Notes under the pieces: model-generated
Seen by the model: only the letters and a program-made list of their open reading frames with translations
Databases searched by the model: none
Told to the model about the DNA's origin: nothing
Shown: piece after piece, positions 8,913-19,647 of the stretch
Position numbering within the stretch: position 1 is the first letter of the stretch
How the letters are laid out: every line of letters starts with the position of its first letter
Translations under genes and position numbers: made by a program
Assembly: GCF_902813185.1 (NCBI RefSeq)
Contig: NZ_LR778301.1
Coordinates: forward strand, 3,576,001 to 3,640,000
Direction: 5' to 3'
Length of the DNA stretch: 64,000 nucleotides
Origin: Denitratisoma oestradiolicum
GTDB lineage: Bacteria > Pseudomonadota > Gammaproteobacteria > Burkholderiales > Rhodocyclaceae

Positions 8913-8931
8913 TATCTATTCGTCGGTTCTT

Positions 8932-9156
8932 TTACTCTTCGAACAAGCGGCTGACGGAAACCTCCAAGGCCAAGGCAATCCGCTCGATATTGGTCAGCGA
9001 AATATTGCGGGCACCCCGTTCCACATGGGCCACGAATGTTCTGTGCAGGCCCGCCTCAAAAGCCAATACCTCCTGAGACCACCCCCGCTGCCCCCTCAGT
9101 AACTTGATATTGCGGGCAAGAATCTCCTTTGCACCTGAAGCCCTCATTCCCTGCAT
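8932..9156 (-). CDS. Small XRE-family DNA-binding protein
   Basis: A 74-residue protein that is essentially one helix-turn-helix domain of the Cro/C1 type: 'NIKLLRGQRGWSQEVLAFEA', 'LHRTFVAHVERGARNISLTN', then 'IERIALALEVSVSRLFEE'. This compact form is common for restriction-controller-like and plasmid/phage-derived regulators, but no restriction or toxin gene is adjacent. It converges on hsp20, and the region to 10.26 kb has lower GC than its neighbours, which may reflect acquisition. The target is unknown. Confidence 0.85.
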   Translation of the reverse strand: MQGMRASGAKEILARNIKLLRGQRGWSQEVLAFEAGLHRTFVAHVERGARNISLTNIERIALALEVSVSRLFEE

Positions 9157-9295
9157 TGTCCTTTCGATTTCATCAAGTAATTCGTGAAAGCATGGTGTTC
9201 TTATGCTGCTTTTAAGTCAGCAGTTTTTAAGTCACAATAGAAATATCCAGAACAACTAATGTCCAGGCGCAGACACATCGGAATAGGGGAATCAG

Positions 9296-10264
9296 ATGAA
9301 CACCTTGGGGACAGCCTGTAACACCGAGAAGCTGAAAGCAGTGATTGATGTACTTAATAATTCCCCTAATGGCGTAATGGTAACTGATGCAAGTGGCACT
9401 ATTCTCTATGTCAATCCCACATTCACCACGGTCACCGGCTATACGCACGACGAGATCATCGGACGTACACCCAATGTGCTTCATTCCGGCTTGCAAGAGT
9501 CCGGTTTTTATGAGTCCATGTGGCGCGTCCTGAACGAGCAGGGCGCATGGCAGGGAGAGATTTCCAACCGTCGCAAGAATGGGGAAATCGTCGTGGAGCT
9601 TCTGTCGATCAATGCCATTCGCGACGAATCCGGCCAGCGAACCCATTACGTCGGCACCTTCTCAGATATCACCCACCTCAAGCAGTATCAGCACCAACTA
9701 GAGTACATGGCGCACTTCGATGCGCTTACCCAATTACCCAACCGAATATTGCTGACTGACCGCATACGCCAGGCAATTGCCTGGGTACAACGGCAGGGGA
9801 CCTTGATTGCCATTTGCTATCTCGACCTGGATTCCTTCAAACCCATCAATGACACCTGCGGACATCACATTGGAGACTTGGTTCTGAAGGAAATTGCCGG
9901 CCGGCTCCAGATCGCCATACGAGAAGGAGATACTGTCGCCCGCGTGGGCGGAGATGAATTTGTTCTGTTGTTGAATGATCTGGATTCCATTCTTGAGGTA
10001 CATCTGATCCTCAGCCGCTTGTTGGCGCATATTGCCCAGCCGCTGGATTGCCTGTCAGGACATTGCGTTTCGGCCAGCATAGGCGTAACGCTCTTTCCCA
10101 TCGACGACAGCGACCCGGAAACCCTGATGCACCATGCGGATCAGGCCATGTACCGGGCAAAGGGATCTGAACCCACCTCCTATCATATCTACGACCCCAG
10201 CCAGGACCACAAGCTCCAAAACTTCCGGCAAAGGCTGAACCTCTGGAATCCCAACGACTGCTAG
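9296..10264 (+). CDS. PAS-GGDEF diguanylate cyclase
   Basis: A 322-residue probable cyclic-di-GMP synthase. Residues 15-125 form a PAS domain ('GVMVTDASGTILYVNPTF', 'YVGTFSDITHLKQ'), and about 140-305 form the GGDEF domain. The catalytic motif GGDEF is intact at 218-222, and the inhibitory-site motif RxxD is at 209-212, five residues upstream, so product inhibition is likely. There is no EAL domain and no membrane segment, so it is a cytoplasmic enzyme responding to a PAS ligand or redox state. Codon use is less GC-rich than the flanking housekeeping genes. Confidence 0.93.
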   Translation: MNTLGTACNTEKLKAVIDVLNNSPNGVMVTDASGTILYVNPTFTTVTGYTHDEIIGRTPNVLHSGLQESGFYESMWRVLNEQGAWQGEISNRRKNGEIVVELLSINAIRDESGQRTHYVGTFSDITHLKQYQHQLEYMAHFDALTQLPNRILLTDRIRQAIAWVQRQGTLIAICYLDLDSFKPINDTCGHHIGDLVLKEIAGRLQIAIREGDTVARVGGDEFVLLLNDLDSILEVHLILSRLLAHIAQPLDCLSGHCVSASIGVTLFPIDDSDPETLMHHADQAMYRAKGSEPTSYHIYDPSQDHKLQNFRQRLNLWNPNDC

Positions 10265-10310
10265 GGCAACAGGTGACCAGCGCTGATCGTCGAGTCCGGC
10301 GGAGACTTGA

Positions 10311-11905
<1,595 letters not shown>

Positions 11906-11931
11906 GCCTCCTGCTGCAACCCTGCCCTGAC

Positions 11932-12999
<1,068 letters not shown>

Positions 13000-13004
13000 A
13001 GTTC

Positions 13005-13112
13005 AGGTGGCGTTCTGCCGCCTCCCGCTTTACCTCCCTGAGCGGGTGCCTTAATCCCCCTTAAGGCGTTTTGCCCTCGGCTTCCTCCCCTTTGGCCGAG
13101 GGCTTTTTCTTT
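13005..13112 (+). ncRNA. Putative four-hairpin small RNA with C-rich anti-Shine-Dalgarno loops
   Basis: Four consecutive hairpins fill this gap on the plus strand. H1 (13005-13023) pairs AGGTGGC with GCCGCCT around GTTCT. H2 (13024-13046) pairs CCCGCT with AGCGGG around TTACCTCCCTG. H3 (13048-13067) pairs GCCTTAA with TTAAGGC around TCCCCC. H4 (13073-13103) pairs GCCCTCGGC with GCCGAGGGC around TTCCTCCCCTTTG and is followed by TTTTT, a rho-independent terminator. No plus-strand gene lies upstream (hemB and engB are both on the minus strand), so this terminator must serve a separate transcript. The CCUCC-type loops are complementary to ribosome binding sites. It may belong to the anti-SD 'toxic small RNA' class reported in betaproteobacteria; that link is from memory. 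Confidence 0.7.
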
Positions 13113-13203
13113 CGGGGCTGTAAGCACCAAAAGAAAAAGCCCTTAGGACACGATGAGCCTACCCCTCCCCCCGGCCCCCTTCCCAAGGAAGGGGGTGACG
13201 AAG

Positions 13204-13818
13204 TCAGGAGGCCTCACCCCTGATCTCCGGATTCAACCAGCCGCCCACGATCTTTTCCACTTCTTCGATACCCTTTTTCTTCAGGCTGGAAAACAGTTGC
13301 AGGGTGATGTTGCCGACCAGGGACGCCGCTTCAGCCTTGGCATCCCGCAATACCTTGATCTGTTCTTGATTCGTCAGCTTGTCGGCCTTGGTCAGCAGAC
13401 AGTGGATAGGCTTGCCGGTGGTGCCAAACCAGGCCACCATCTTCCGGTCCAGATCGGTGAAGGGGCGCCGGGCATCCATGATCAGCACCAGGCCCACCAG
13501 GTTCTCCCGCCGGGTCAGGTAGTGCTCCAGCAGTCCCTGCCACTGGCGGCGCACCGCTGCAGGCACTTCCGCATAGCCGTAGCCCGGAAGATCCACCAGG
13601 GCAGCCCCGTTCTTGAGACGGAACAGGTTGATCAACTGGGTTCGTCCCGGGGTCTTGGAAACGTAAGCCAGCCGGGTGTGGCCCGCCAGGGTATTGATGG
13701 CCGACGACTTGCCCGCATTGGAGCGTCCGGCAAAAGCCACTTCAGGCGCAGGGGAAAAGGGGAGTCCATCCGGACTGGCAACGGATATTTCAAAGGCCGC
13801 GTGACGGAATAGATTCAT
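13204..13818 (-). CDS. engB: EngB/YihA, ribosome-biogenesis GTPase
   Basis: Essential GTPase involved in 50S subunit maturation and needed for division. The G1 motif is 'GRSNAGKSSAINTL', G3 is 'DLPGYGYA', G4 is 'LTKADK', and the conserved 'KTPGRTQLINLF' switch segment is present. The 204-residue length is normal. It is divergent from the cytochrome c4 gene, a very common betaproteobacterial arrangement. A GC-rich hairpin (13175-13195) without a T tail lies just past its stop. Confidence 0.96.
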   Translation of the reverse strand: MNLFRHAAFEISVASPDGLPFSPAPEVAFAGRSNAGKSSAINTLAGHTRLAYVSKTPGRTQLINLFRLKNGAALVDLPGYGYAEVPAAVRRQWQGLLEHYLTRRENLVGLVLIMDARRPFTDLDRKMVAWFGTTGKPIHCLLTKADKLTNQEQIKVLRDAKAEAASLVGNITLQLFSSLKKKGIEEVEKIVGGWLNPEIRGEAS

Positions 13819-13922
13819 GATTTAAAAGGGTAATTCCCCAAGCCGGGCCGGCATGGGCGGGAGCTGACTAGCTGTTATAGAATATCAGGCTTTTGCGACC
13901 TCTCGCTCCAAGGAGTTCCCCG

Positions 13923-14567
13923 ATGAAGCGTCACCTGCTGTCCTTGCTCTTCCTGCTCGCCGCCACCGCGACGCAGGCCGCCGACCATGCTGCCCCCAAG
14001 GCCGATGCCGCCAAGGGCCAACAGACCGCTGCCGGCGTCTGCGCTGCCTGCCACAATCCGGACGGCAACAGCATGATTCCGGTCAACCCCAAGCTGGCCG
14101 GCCAGCATGCCGACTATCTGGTCAAGCAGCTGCGCGAATTCAAGAACGGCACCCGTGCCAATCCGGTGATGCTGGGCATGTCGGCCATGCTGTCCGAGGA
14201 TGATGCGCGCAACGTTGCTGCCTGGTTCGCATCCCAGACTCAGAAAGGCGGGGAAACCAAGAACCGGGAAACCCTGGAACTGGGGCAGAAGCTCTACCGG
14301 GGCGGTGACCAGGCCAAGGGTCTGCCCGCCTGCGCCGGTTGCCATGGCCCCTCGGGCGCTGGCATCCCGGCCCAATACCCTCGCCTGGGCGGCCAGCATG
14401 CCGAATACATCGAGGCCCAGTTGAAGTCCTTCCGCACCGCCGGTGCCGACCCCAAGGACACCAGCGGCCGTGCCAACGACCCCAACAAGATGATGCGCAT
14501 GGTGGCGGTCAAGATGACCGACCCCGAGATCAAGGCCGTCGCCGACTATATCGCCGGCTTGCACTGA
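13923..14567 (+). CDS. Cytochrome c4-type diheme cytochrome c
   Basis: Periplasmic electron carrier to terminal oxidases or reductases. The ATG at 13923 gives a 214-residue precursor with a Sec signal (residues 1-19, ending ATQA). Two class I cytochrome domains each carry a heme motif, CAACH and CAGCH. Conserved Met-containing loops 'MLGMSAMLSEDD' and 'MMRMVAVKMTDPE' supply the axial Met ligands. An upstream GTG/ATG frame start would place ten charged residues before the signal, so it was not used. Confidence 0.94.
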   Translation: MKRHLLSLLFLLAATATQAADHAAPKADAAKGQQTAAGVCAACHNPDGNSMIPVNPKLAGQHADYLVKQLREFKNGTRANPVMLGMSAMLSEDDARNVAAWFASQTQKGGETKNRETLELGQKLYRGGDQAKGLPACAGCHGPSGAGIPAQYPRLGGQHAEYIEAQLKSFRTAGADPKDTSGRANDPNKMMRMVAVKMTDPEIKAVADYIAGLH

Positions 14568-14588
14568 TCCCACTGCCAGCAATACTCA

Positions 14589-14616
14589 AGGGCGGCCATC
14601 AGCCGCCCTTTTTTTG
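14589..14616 (+). terminator. Intrinsic terminator after cytochrome c4
   Basis: 8-bp stem AGGGCGGC / GCCGCCCT with loop CATCA, followed by seven T. Confidence 0.92.
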
Positions 14617-14839
14617 GTTCATCGCGCCTTGCCGGGGAAGGCCGCCCTGATCTTCAGGAAGCAACAGGCTGAGACGAAGATACCCGGGCGGTGCAAGAAG
14701 CGGGTGTGCGTATCCAGCCGCGATGGATCACTGCGGAGGACTACCGACAACAGATGACCGGCTAAAGCCCACTCACCAACCCCATTCCGGGTAGGTGGTG
14801 CTCCTCCAGATGTCCGTCCGGAGGGCTACAGATGTTAGC
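14617..14839. other. Intergenic stretch, possible coding remnant
   Basis: This gap holds no recognisable gene. A 31-codon frame at 14673-14765, opening straight after a TGA, reads like the C-terminal tail of a protein ('GVRIQPRWITAEDYRQQMTG') and may be a remnant of a deleted gene. The parent family is not identified. Confidence 0.3.
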
Positions 14840-14875
14840 CTCCTTGAGCTGAAAATAATTCAGCTGCCCAAGGAG
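14840..14875 (+). promoter_or_regulatory. Hairpin sequestering the SDR ribosome binding site
   Basis: CTCCTT (14840-14845) pairs with AAGGAG (14870-14875), and AGCTGAA (14847-14853) pairs with TTCAGCT (14859-14865) around AATAA. AAGGAG is the only good Shine-Dalgarno for the ATG at 14884 (8-nt spacing). The structure would hide it, so translation may be controlled by temperature, ligand or a trans-acting RNA. Confidence 0.55.
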
Positions 14876-14883
14876 CCCCCCAC

Positions 14884-15699
14884 ATGCCCTCATCATCCCC
14901 AACAGCCTACTTAACCGGCCGTGTCGCTCTAGTTACCGGCGGAACATCAGGTATCGGTGCCGCCACGGTACGTGAACTCATTGGCCATGGCGCCCGGGTG
15001 ATGATCGCCGGCATCGAAGATGAAGCCGGCGCGGCGATGGTCACGGAACTGTGCGCCACCCATGGCGCCGATACCGCCCGCTATGTCCATGCCGACGTTT
15101 CGGTGCTGGCCGAGGTTGAAACCATGGTGGCGGCTGTCGAACAGGCCTATGGCCGCCTCGATATCCTGGTGAACAACGCCGGCGTCGGCAATTACGGCGA
15201 GACACCGGACCTGGCGCCGGAACAATGGGAGCGGGTGCTGGGCATCAACCTGAATTCCATTTTCTACGGCTGCAAGTTCGCCATCCCCCTGATGCGGCGC
15301 CAAGGTGGCGGCGCCATCGTTAATATCGCCTCCATTTCCGGCATGGCGGCCGATTACGGCTTCACCGCCTACGCCGCTTCCAAGGGCGCTGCCATCAACT
15401 ACACCCGGGCTCTGGCCCTGGACCATGCCCGGGACCACATCCGAGTCAATGCCGTATGCCCCGGCCTGATCGAAACGCCGCTGACGGCGGCCACGCTCGC
15501 GGCCCCGGCCGTCCGGGAAACCTGGTCAGCCAATGTGCCCCTGAACCGTCCCGGCAGGCCCGAGGAAATCGCCAAACTGGTGCGCTTCCTGGCCTCCGAC
15601 GACGCCAGCTACATGACGGGGGCCATCATCCCAGTGGATGGCGGCCTGACGGCCTGGACCGGCCAGCCCAACATGCCCAAGGTGCTGGGTCTGGTTTGA
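14884..15699 (+). CDS. Short-chain dehydrogenase/reductase (SDR)
   Basis: A 271-residue classical SDR. Cofactor motif 'TGGTSGIG' lies near residue 19, 'NNAG' is present, and the catalytic Ser...Tyr-x-x-x-Lys is 'SISGM...YAASK'. The C-terminus 'MTGAIIPVDGGLTAW' is also typical. An alcohol/hydroxysteroid or 3-hydroxyacyl-CoA dehydrogenase role fits the block of oxidoreductases downstream, but the substrate is unknown. Its ribosome binding site lies in a hairpin. A quinone-reductase-like gene follows after 34 bp on the same strand. Confidence 0.88.
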   Translation: MPSSSPTAYLTGRVALVTGGTSGIGAATVRELIGHGARVMIAGIEDEAGAAMVTELCATHGADTARYVHADVSVLAEVETMVAAVEQAYGRLDILVNNAGVGNYGETPDLAPEQWERVLGINLNSIFYGCKFAIPLMRRQGGGAIVNIASISGMAADYGFTAYAASKGAAINYTRALALDHARDHIRVNAVCPGLIETPLTAATLAAPAVRETWSANVPLNRPGRPEEIAKLVRFLASDDASYMTGAIIPVDGGLTAWTGQPNMPKVLGLV

Positions 15700-15733
15700 A
15701 TGTGGCAGTCGGCACCATGGAAAAGGAATCCCC

Positions 15734-16765
15734 ATGACATGGCAAAAGATCCTGATTGACCAATTCGGCGGACCGGAGGTGCTTCGGATCGTGACACTGG
15801 ATTCGCTGCCCGAACCCGGGCCTGGCCAGGTCCGCATCCGGGTCAGGACGGCGGGCACCGGCACCACCGACACCCTGGTACGACGGGGAGACTATCCCGG
15901 CGTCAAGGGCAAGCTCCCCCTGACCCCTGGCTATGACTGGGTCGGCGTGGTGGACGCCCTGGGGCCAGGCGTGACGGCGTTCCGGGTCGGAGATACGGTG
16001 GCCGATCTTTCGGTGACCGGGGCCTATACCCAGTACCTGTGCGTCGAGGCCGACCGCCTGGTCGCCGCCCCCCCCGGACTGGATCCGGCAGCGGCCGTGT
16101 GCATGCTGCTGCCCTACACCACCGCTTATCAGATGTTGACCCGCCTGGGTTCCTTGCGGCCCGGGGCCATCTGCCTGGTCCATGCCGGCGGCGGCGCAGT
16201 CGGGACCGCCCTCTTGGACCTGGGCCGTCACCTGGGGCTGCGCATGATTGCCACCGGCTCCGCCTCGAAGCGAGGGCTGATCGAAAGTTTTGGCGCCCGG
16301 GCCATCGATTACCGGCGTGAAGATTTCATCGCCCGGACCCTGGAAATGGCGCCATCGGGCGTCGATGCCGTGTTCGATACCCTGGGGGGACGGAGCTGGG
16401 CAAGGTCCCGCCGCTGCCTGGGCCCTGGCGGCATGCTGGTGGGTTACGGGGCACTGGAACTGGCCCAGGGACGGGAATCCCTGGCCAGCCTGATGTGGGG
16501 ATTCGCCCGACTGCTGGCCCTCTGGAAGCTGTTGCCGGACGGCCGCCATTACCACTTCTACAACATCGCCAATCGCCGGCAAGCCTGCCCGGAGGAATTC
16601 CGCCAGGACGTGGCGACGCTGTTCTCCCTGCTTGCCCAGGGCCGACTCCAGCCGATCATCGCCGACACCCTGCCCCTCGCGTCGGCCGCCGAAGCCCACC
16701 GGCGTATCGAGGCCGCTACGGTCCTCGGCCGTATCGTGCTGGACTGCGACCAGCCTTTGACTTAA
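15734..16765 (+). CDS. Medium-chain (quinone-oxidoreductase-like) NADPH dehydrogenase
   Basis: A 343-residue MDR-superfamily protein without zinc ligands. It shows the N-terminal GroES-like domain ('VRIRVRTAGTGTTDTLVRRG', 'PLTPGYDWVGVVDALGPGV') and a Rossmann domain with 'VHAGGGAVGTALLDLGRHLG'. Family members reduce alpha,beta-unsaturated ketones, quinones or enoyl thioesters with NADPH. It sits between the SDR and the ThDP enzyme genes, consistent with a reductive step on a cyclic ketone. Substrate unassigned. Confidence 0.85.
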   Translation: MTWQKILIDQFGGPEVLRIVTLDSLPEPGPGQVRIRVRTAGTGTTDTLVRRGDYPGVKGKLPLTPGYDWVGVVDALGPGVTAFRVGDTVADLSVTGAYTQYLCVEADRLVAAPPGLDPAAAVCMLLPYTTAYQMLTRLGSLRPGAICLVHAGGGAVGTALLDLGRHLGLRMIATGSASKRGLIESFGARAIDYRREDFIARTLEMAPSGVDAVFDTLGGRSWARSRRCLGPGGMLVGYGALELAQGRESLASLMWGFARLLALWKLLPDGRHYHFYNIANRRQACPEEFRQDVATLFSLLAQGRLQPIIADTLPLASAAEAHRRIEAATVLGRIVLDCDQPLT

Positions 16766-16852
16766 CGCAGCACGCGAATGCCGAATTAAAAACAGGACCG
16801 CCCCCAGCCAGATCGTGACACTTCCCGGGGCGCCAATCAAAAAGGAGAGAGC

Positions 16853-18592
16853 ATGACCTCAAACATCCACCGTCCCGATGGCGGCGAATTGCTGGCCCGT
16901 ACCCTGAAGGCCGCCGGCGTCGAAGAAATTTTCGCCCTCCACGGCGGCCACCTGGAATCCTTCTGGCAGGGCTGCGTGCGCCACGGCCTGCGCCTCACGG
17001 ACTTCCGCCACGAATCCTCCGCCGGCCACGCGGCCGACGCCTATGCTCGCACCACGGGCCGGCTCGGCGTCTGCGTGGTGACCTCCGGCCCCGGTTTCAC
17101 CAACGTCATCACCGCCATCACCAACGCCTATCTGGACGGGGTGCCGGTGCTGTTCATCGTCGGCTCACCGCCCCTGCGGGACGTGGAGACCAATCCGCTG
17201 CAGGGCGGCATCGACCAGGTGGCCATCGCCACGCCCACCACCAAGTGGGCCCACCGTGTCACCCATACCGAACGCATTCCCGAACTCGCCGCCCAGGCCA
17301 TCCGCACCTGCCTGAACGGCCGCCCCGGGCCGGTGCTGCTGGACGTGCCCATCGACGTGCTGCACATCCCCGTGGATGAGGCGCGGGTGCGCCCGGCCAC
17401 AGGCCTGAACGTGCGTACCGCCCCTGCTCCGTCGCCCGTCGATGTGTCCGCTATTATCGACATGCTGAAGGCGGCCCAGCGCCCGGCGATCTTCGTCGGC
17501 AACGGCATCCGTTTCGCCAAGGCCGAGGGCGAGTTGCAGCGTTTCGCCGAAGCCGCCGGCATCCCCGTGTTCTGCGGCGGCCACGGCTATGGCGCGCTGC
17601 CCTACGACCACCCGCTCTGGGGCAAGGATCTGGCGCTGCTGGGCGCTCTGGGCATGATGGGCCAGCCGGGCCTCGATGCGCTGTTGGTCGTGGGCGCCCG
17701 CCTCGGCCTATTCACCGGTGGCCGCAGCGAGGCCATCGTGCCCAGCGGAACACCCATTGCCCAAGTGGATCTGCATCCCGCCGAACTGGGACGCTTGCGG
17801 GAGGTGAAGATTCCGGTGCTGGCAGATGCCCGCGAAACCTTCCGCGCGCTGGCCGACACAGCCCAGTCGGTGGATTGGCCGGACTGGTCGACCTGGGCCG
17901 CCACCTCCACCGCCATCAAGTCCATGACCGGGGCGATGTTCGGCCCGGCCCAGGCGGAACAGTCGCCGCTCCATCCTTACCACGCCATGGAGACCGTGGC
18001 GGCCGCGATGCCCCGGGACGCGATCTACGTCCTCGACGGCGGCGAGACCTCCGCCTGGAGCCACATGGCGCTGAAAGCGGACGCCAGCTGCCAGATCATC
18101 GGCGCCGGCTACCATGGCTGCCTCGGCGTCGGTCCGGGGATGGCCATCGGCGCCCAGATCGCCCACCCCGACAAGCGGGTAGTGCAGATCACTGGCGACG
18201 GCGCCATGGGCTTCCACATCCAGGAATTCGACACCCAGGTACGCAAGCAGCTGCCCGTGGTGACGATCATTTTCAACAACCAGCTATGGGGCATGTCGGC
18301 CCACGGCCAGGATCTGATCTACGGCCGCGCCCAGCGCGTCATCGCCGATCTCCCCGGCACCCGCTACGCCGACATCGCACTGGCCTTCGGCTGCCACGCC
18401 GAGCGGGTGGAGCGGCTGGCCGATCTGGCGCCGGCCCTGGCCCGCGCCCTGGCCGCCGGCAAGCCGGCCTGCGTCGAGGTGATGATCGATCCCGAGGTGA
18501 TGCATCCCACCATGCCCGCCATGGTGGGCGCCGACAATCCGGGGCCGAACGAGATCATGATCCCCTATTACGACAACATCGTGATGGACTGA
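16853..18592 (+). CDS. ThDP-dependent enzyme, acetolactate-synthase/cyclic-dione-hydrolase-like
   Basis: A 579-residue thiamine-diphosphate enzyme with the three-domain layout of acetohydroxyacid synthases. The Pyr domain carries the cofactor-activating Glu54 ('FRHESSAGHAADAYAR'). The middle domain covers about 195-340. The PP domain has the ThDP/Mg motif starting G448-D449-G450 and ending N475-N476. The motif 'ALHGGHLESF' (His30, His33) and Gln117 resemble active-site residues I recall for the cyclohexane-1,2-dione hydrolase of Azoarcus, rather than biosynthetic IlvB. There is no small subunit gene nearby. An oxidoreductase context supports C-C cleavage of a diketone. The Zn-dehydrogenase gene starts 4 bp after the stop. 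Confidence 0.78.
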   Translation: MTSNIHRPDGGELLARTLKAAGVEEIFALHGGHLESFWQGCVRHGLRLTDFRHESSAGHAADAYARTTGRLGVCVVTSGPGFTNVITAITNAYLDGVPVLFIVGSPPLRDVETNPLQGGIDQVAIATPTTKWAHRVTHTERIPELAAQAIRTCLNGRPGPVLLDVPIDVLHIPVDEARVRPATGLNVRTAPAPSPVDVSAIIDMLKAAQRPAIFVGNGIRFAKAEGELQRFAEAAGIPVFCGGHGYGALPYDHPLWGKDLALLGALGMMGQPGLDALLVVGARLGLFTGGRSEAIVPSGTPIAQVDLHPAELGRLREVKIPVLADARETFRALADTAQSVDWPDWSTWAATSTAIKSMTGAMFGPAQAEQSPLHPYHAMETVAAAMPRDAIYVLDGGETSAWSHMALKADASCQIIGAGYHGCLGVGPGMAIGAQIAHPDKRVVQITGDGAMGFHIQEFDTQVRKQLPVVTIIFNNQLWGMSAHGQDLIYGRAQRVIADLPGTRYADIALAFGCHAERVERLADLAPALARALAAGKPACVEVMIDPEVMHPTMPAMVGADNPGPNEIMIPYYDNIVMD

Positions 18593-18596
18593 GACG

Positions 18597-19607
18597 ATGA
18601 AACAAGTTCAAGTCTTCAACTGCGACGACGTGCGCCTCGCCGAGGTGCCCGAGCCCGAGTGCGGCCCCGACGACGTGCTGGTCGAAGTGGCCGCCTGCGG
18701 CATCTGCGGCAGCGACTTCGGCTACATCCACAGCGGCGGCCCGATGGGACCCACCGGCCAGCCGATGCCCCTGGGCCACGAGTTCGCCGGACGCATCGCC
18801 GCCGTCGGCGCCCAGGTGAAAACCTGGCGCCTGGGCCAGGCGGTGGTGGTGAATCCGCTCTCCGCCGCCAACATGATCGGCAACGGCGGCCCCGAGGGCG
18901 CCTTCGCGCCCCAGGTGCGGGTGCGGGCGGCGGAAGCGCCAGGCACCCTGTTCGCCCTGCCGGACACGGTGCCCCTGGAACGGGGTGCCCTGGCCGAGCC
19001 CCTGGCCGTGGCCTTCCACGCCGTCAGCCAGGGCGCGGCCGGGCCCCAGACGCGAGCCGTGGTGCTGGGCGCCGGCCCCATCGGCCTGGGCTGCGTGATC
19101 GGCCTGAAGCGGGCCGGCGTCAAGGATGTGGTGGTGCTGGACCGCGCCGCCCATCGGCGCGAGATTGCCCGTCAACTGGGCGCCGACGCCACCTTCGCCG
19201 ACATGGACGAAACCTTCTGGGCGGGTCTTAGCGAACGCCACGGCAGCACGCCCTTCTACGGCATGCCCCTGCCGGCCACCGACCTCTTCATCGATTGCTC
19301 CGGCGCGCCGGCACTGGTGGAGGCCGCGATACAGCGCGCCGCCCCCGGCACGCGGCTGGTGCTGGTGGCGGTCTACAAGCAGCCGGCAGCCCTGGATCTG
19401 ACCCTGGTGATGGCCAAGGAAATCCAGGTTTGCGGCGCCTTTTCCTACGGCGACAGCTTCCCCGACGCCATCGACCACCTGGCCCGGCACGGCGACGCGG
19501 TGGCGCCTTACGCCAGCCACCGCCTGCCCCTGTCCCAGTTCCAGGAGGCCCTGGCCCTGGCGAGCGATCCGGAACGGGCGGCCAAGGTGCTGGTGATTCC
19601 CGACTGA
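18597..19607 (+). CDS. Zinc-type alcohol dehydrogenase (MDR family)
   Basis: A 336-residue MDR dehydrogenase. Catalytic zinc ligands are visible in 'ACGICGSDFGYIHSGG' and 'PLGHEFAGRIAAVG'. The structural-zinc four-Cys lobe usual in alcohol dehydrogenases is missing: the corresponding region reads 'VVVNPLSAANMIGNGGPEGA'. The Rossmann motif is 'VVLGAGPIGLGCVIGLKRAG'. It is closer in form to the sorbitol/threonine-dehydrogenase branch. It starts 4 bp after the ThDP enzyme, so the two are co-expressed and probably act in sequence. Confidence 0.88.
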   Translation: MKQVQVFNCDDVRLAEVPEPECGPDDVLVEVAACGICGSDFGYIHSGGPMGPTGQPMPLGHEFAGRIAAVGAQVKTWRLGQAVVVNPLSAANMIGNGGPEGAFAPQVRVRAAEAPGTLFALPDTVPLERGALAEPLAVAFHAVSQGAAGPQTRAVVLGAGPIGLGCVIGLKRAGVKDVVVLDRAAHRREIARQLGADATFADMDETFWAGLSERHGSTPFYGMPLPATDLFIDCSGAPALVEAAIQRAAPGTRLVLVAVYKQPAALDLTLVMAKEIQVCGAFSYGDSFPDAIDHLARHGDAVAPYASHRLPLSQFQEALALASDPERAAKVLVIPD

Positions 19608-19647
19608 GCCGGGCAGTCCGGCAAACCCAGCACGAAACTGACGACAA

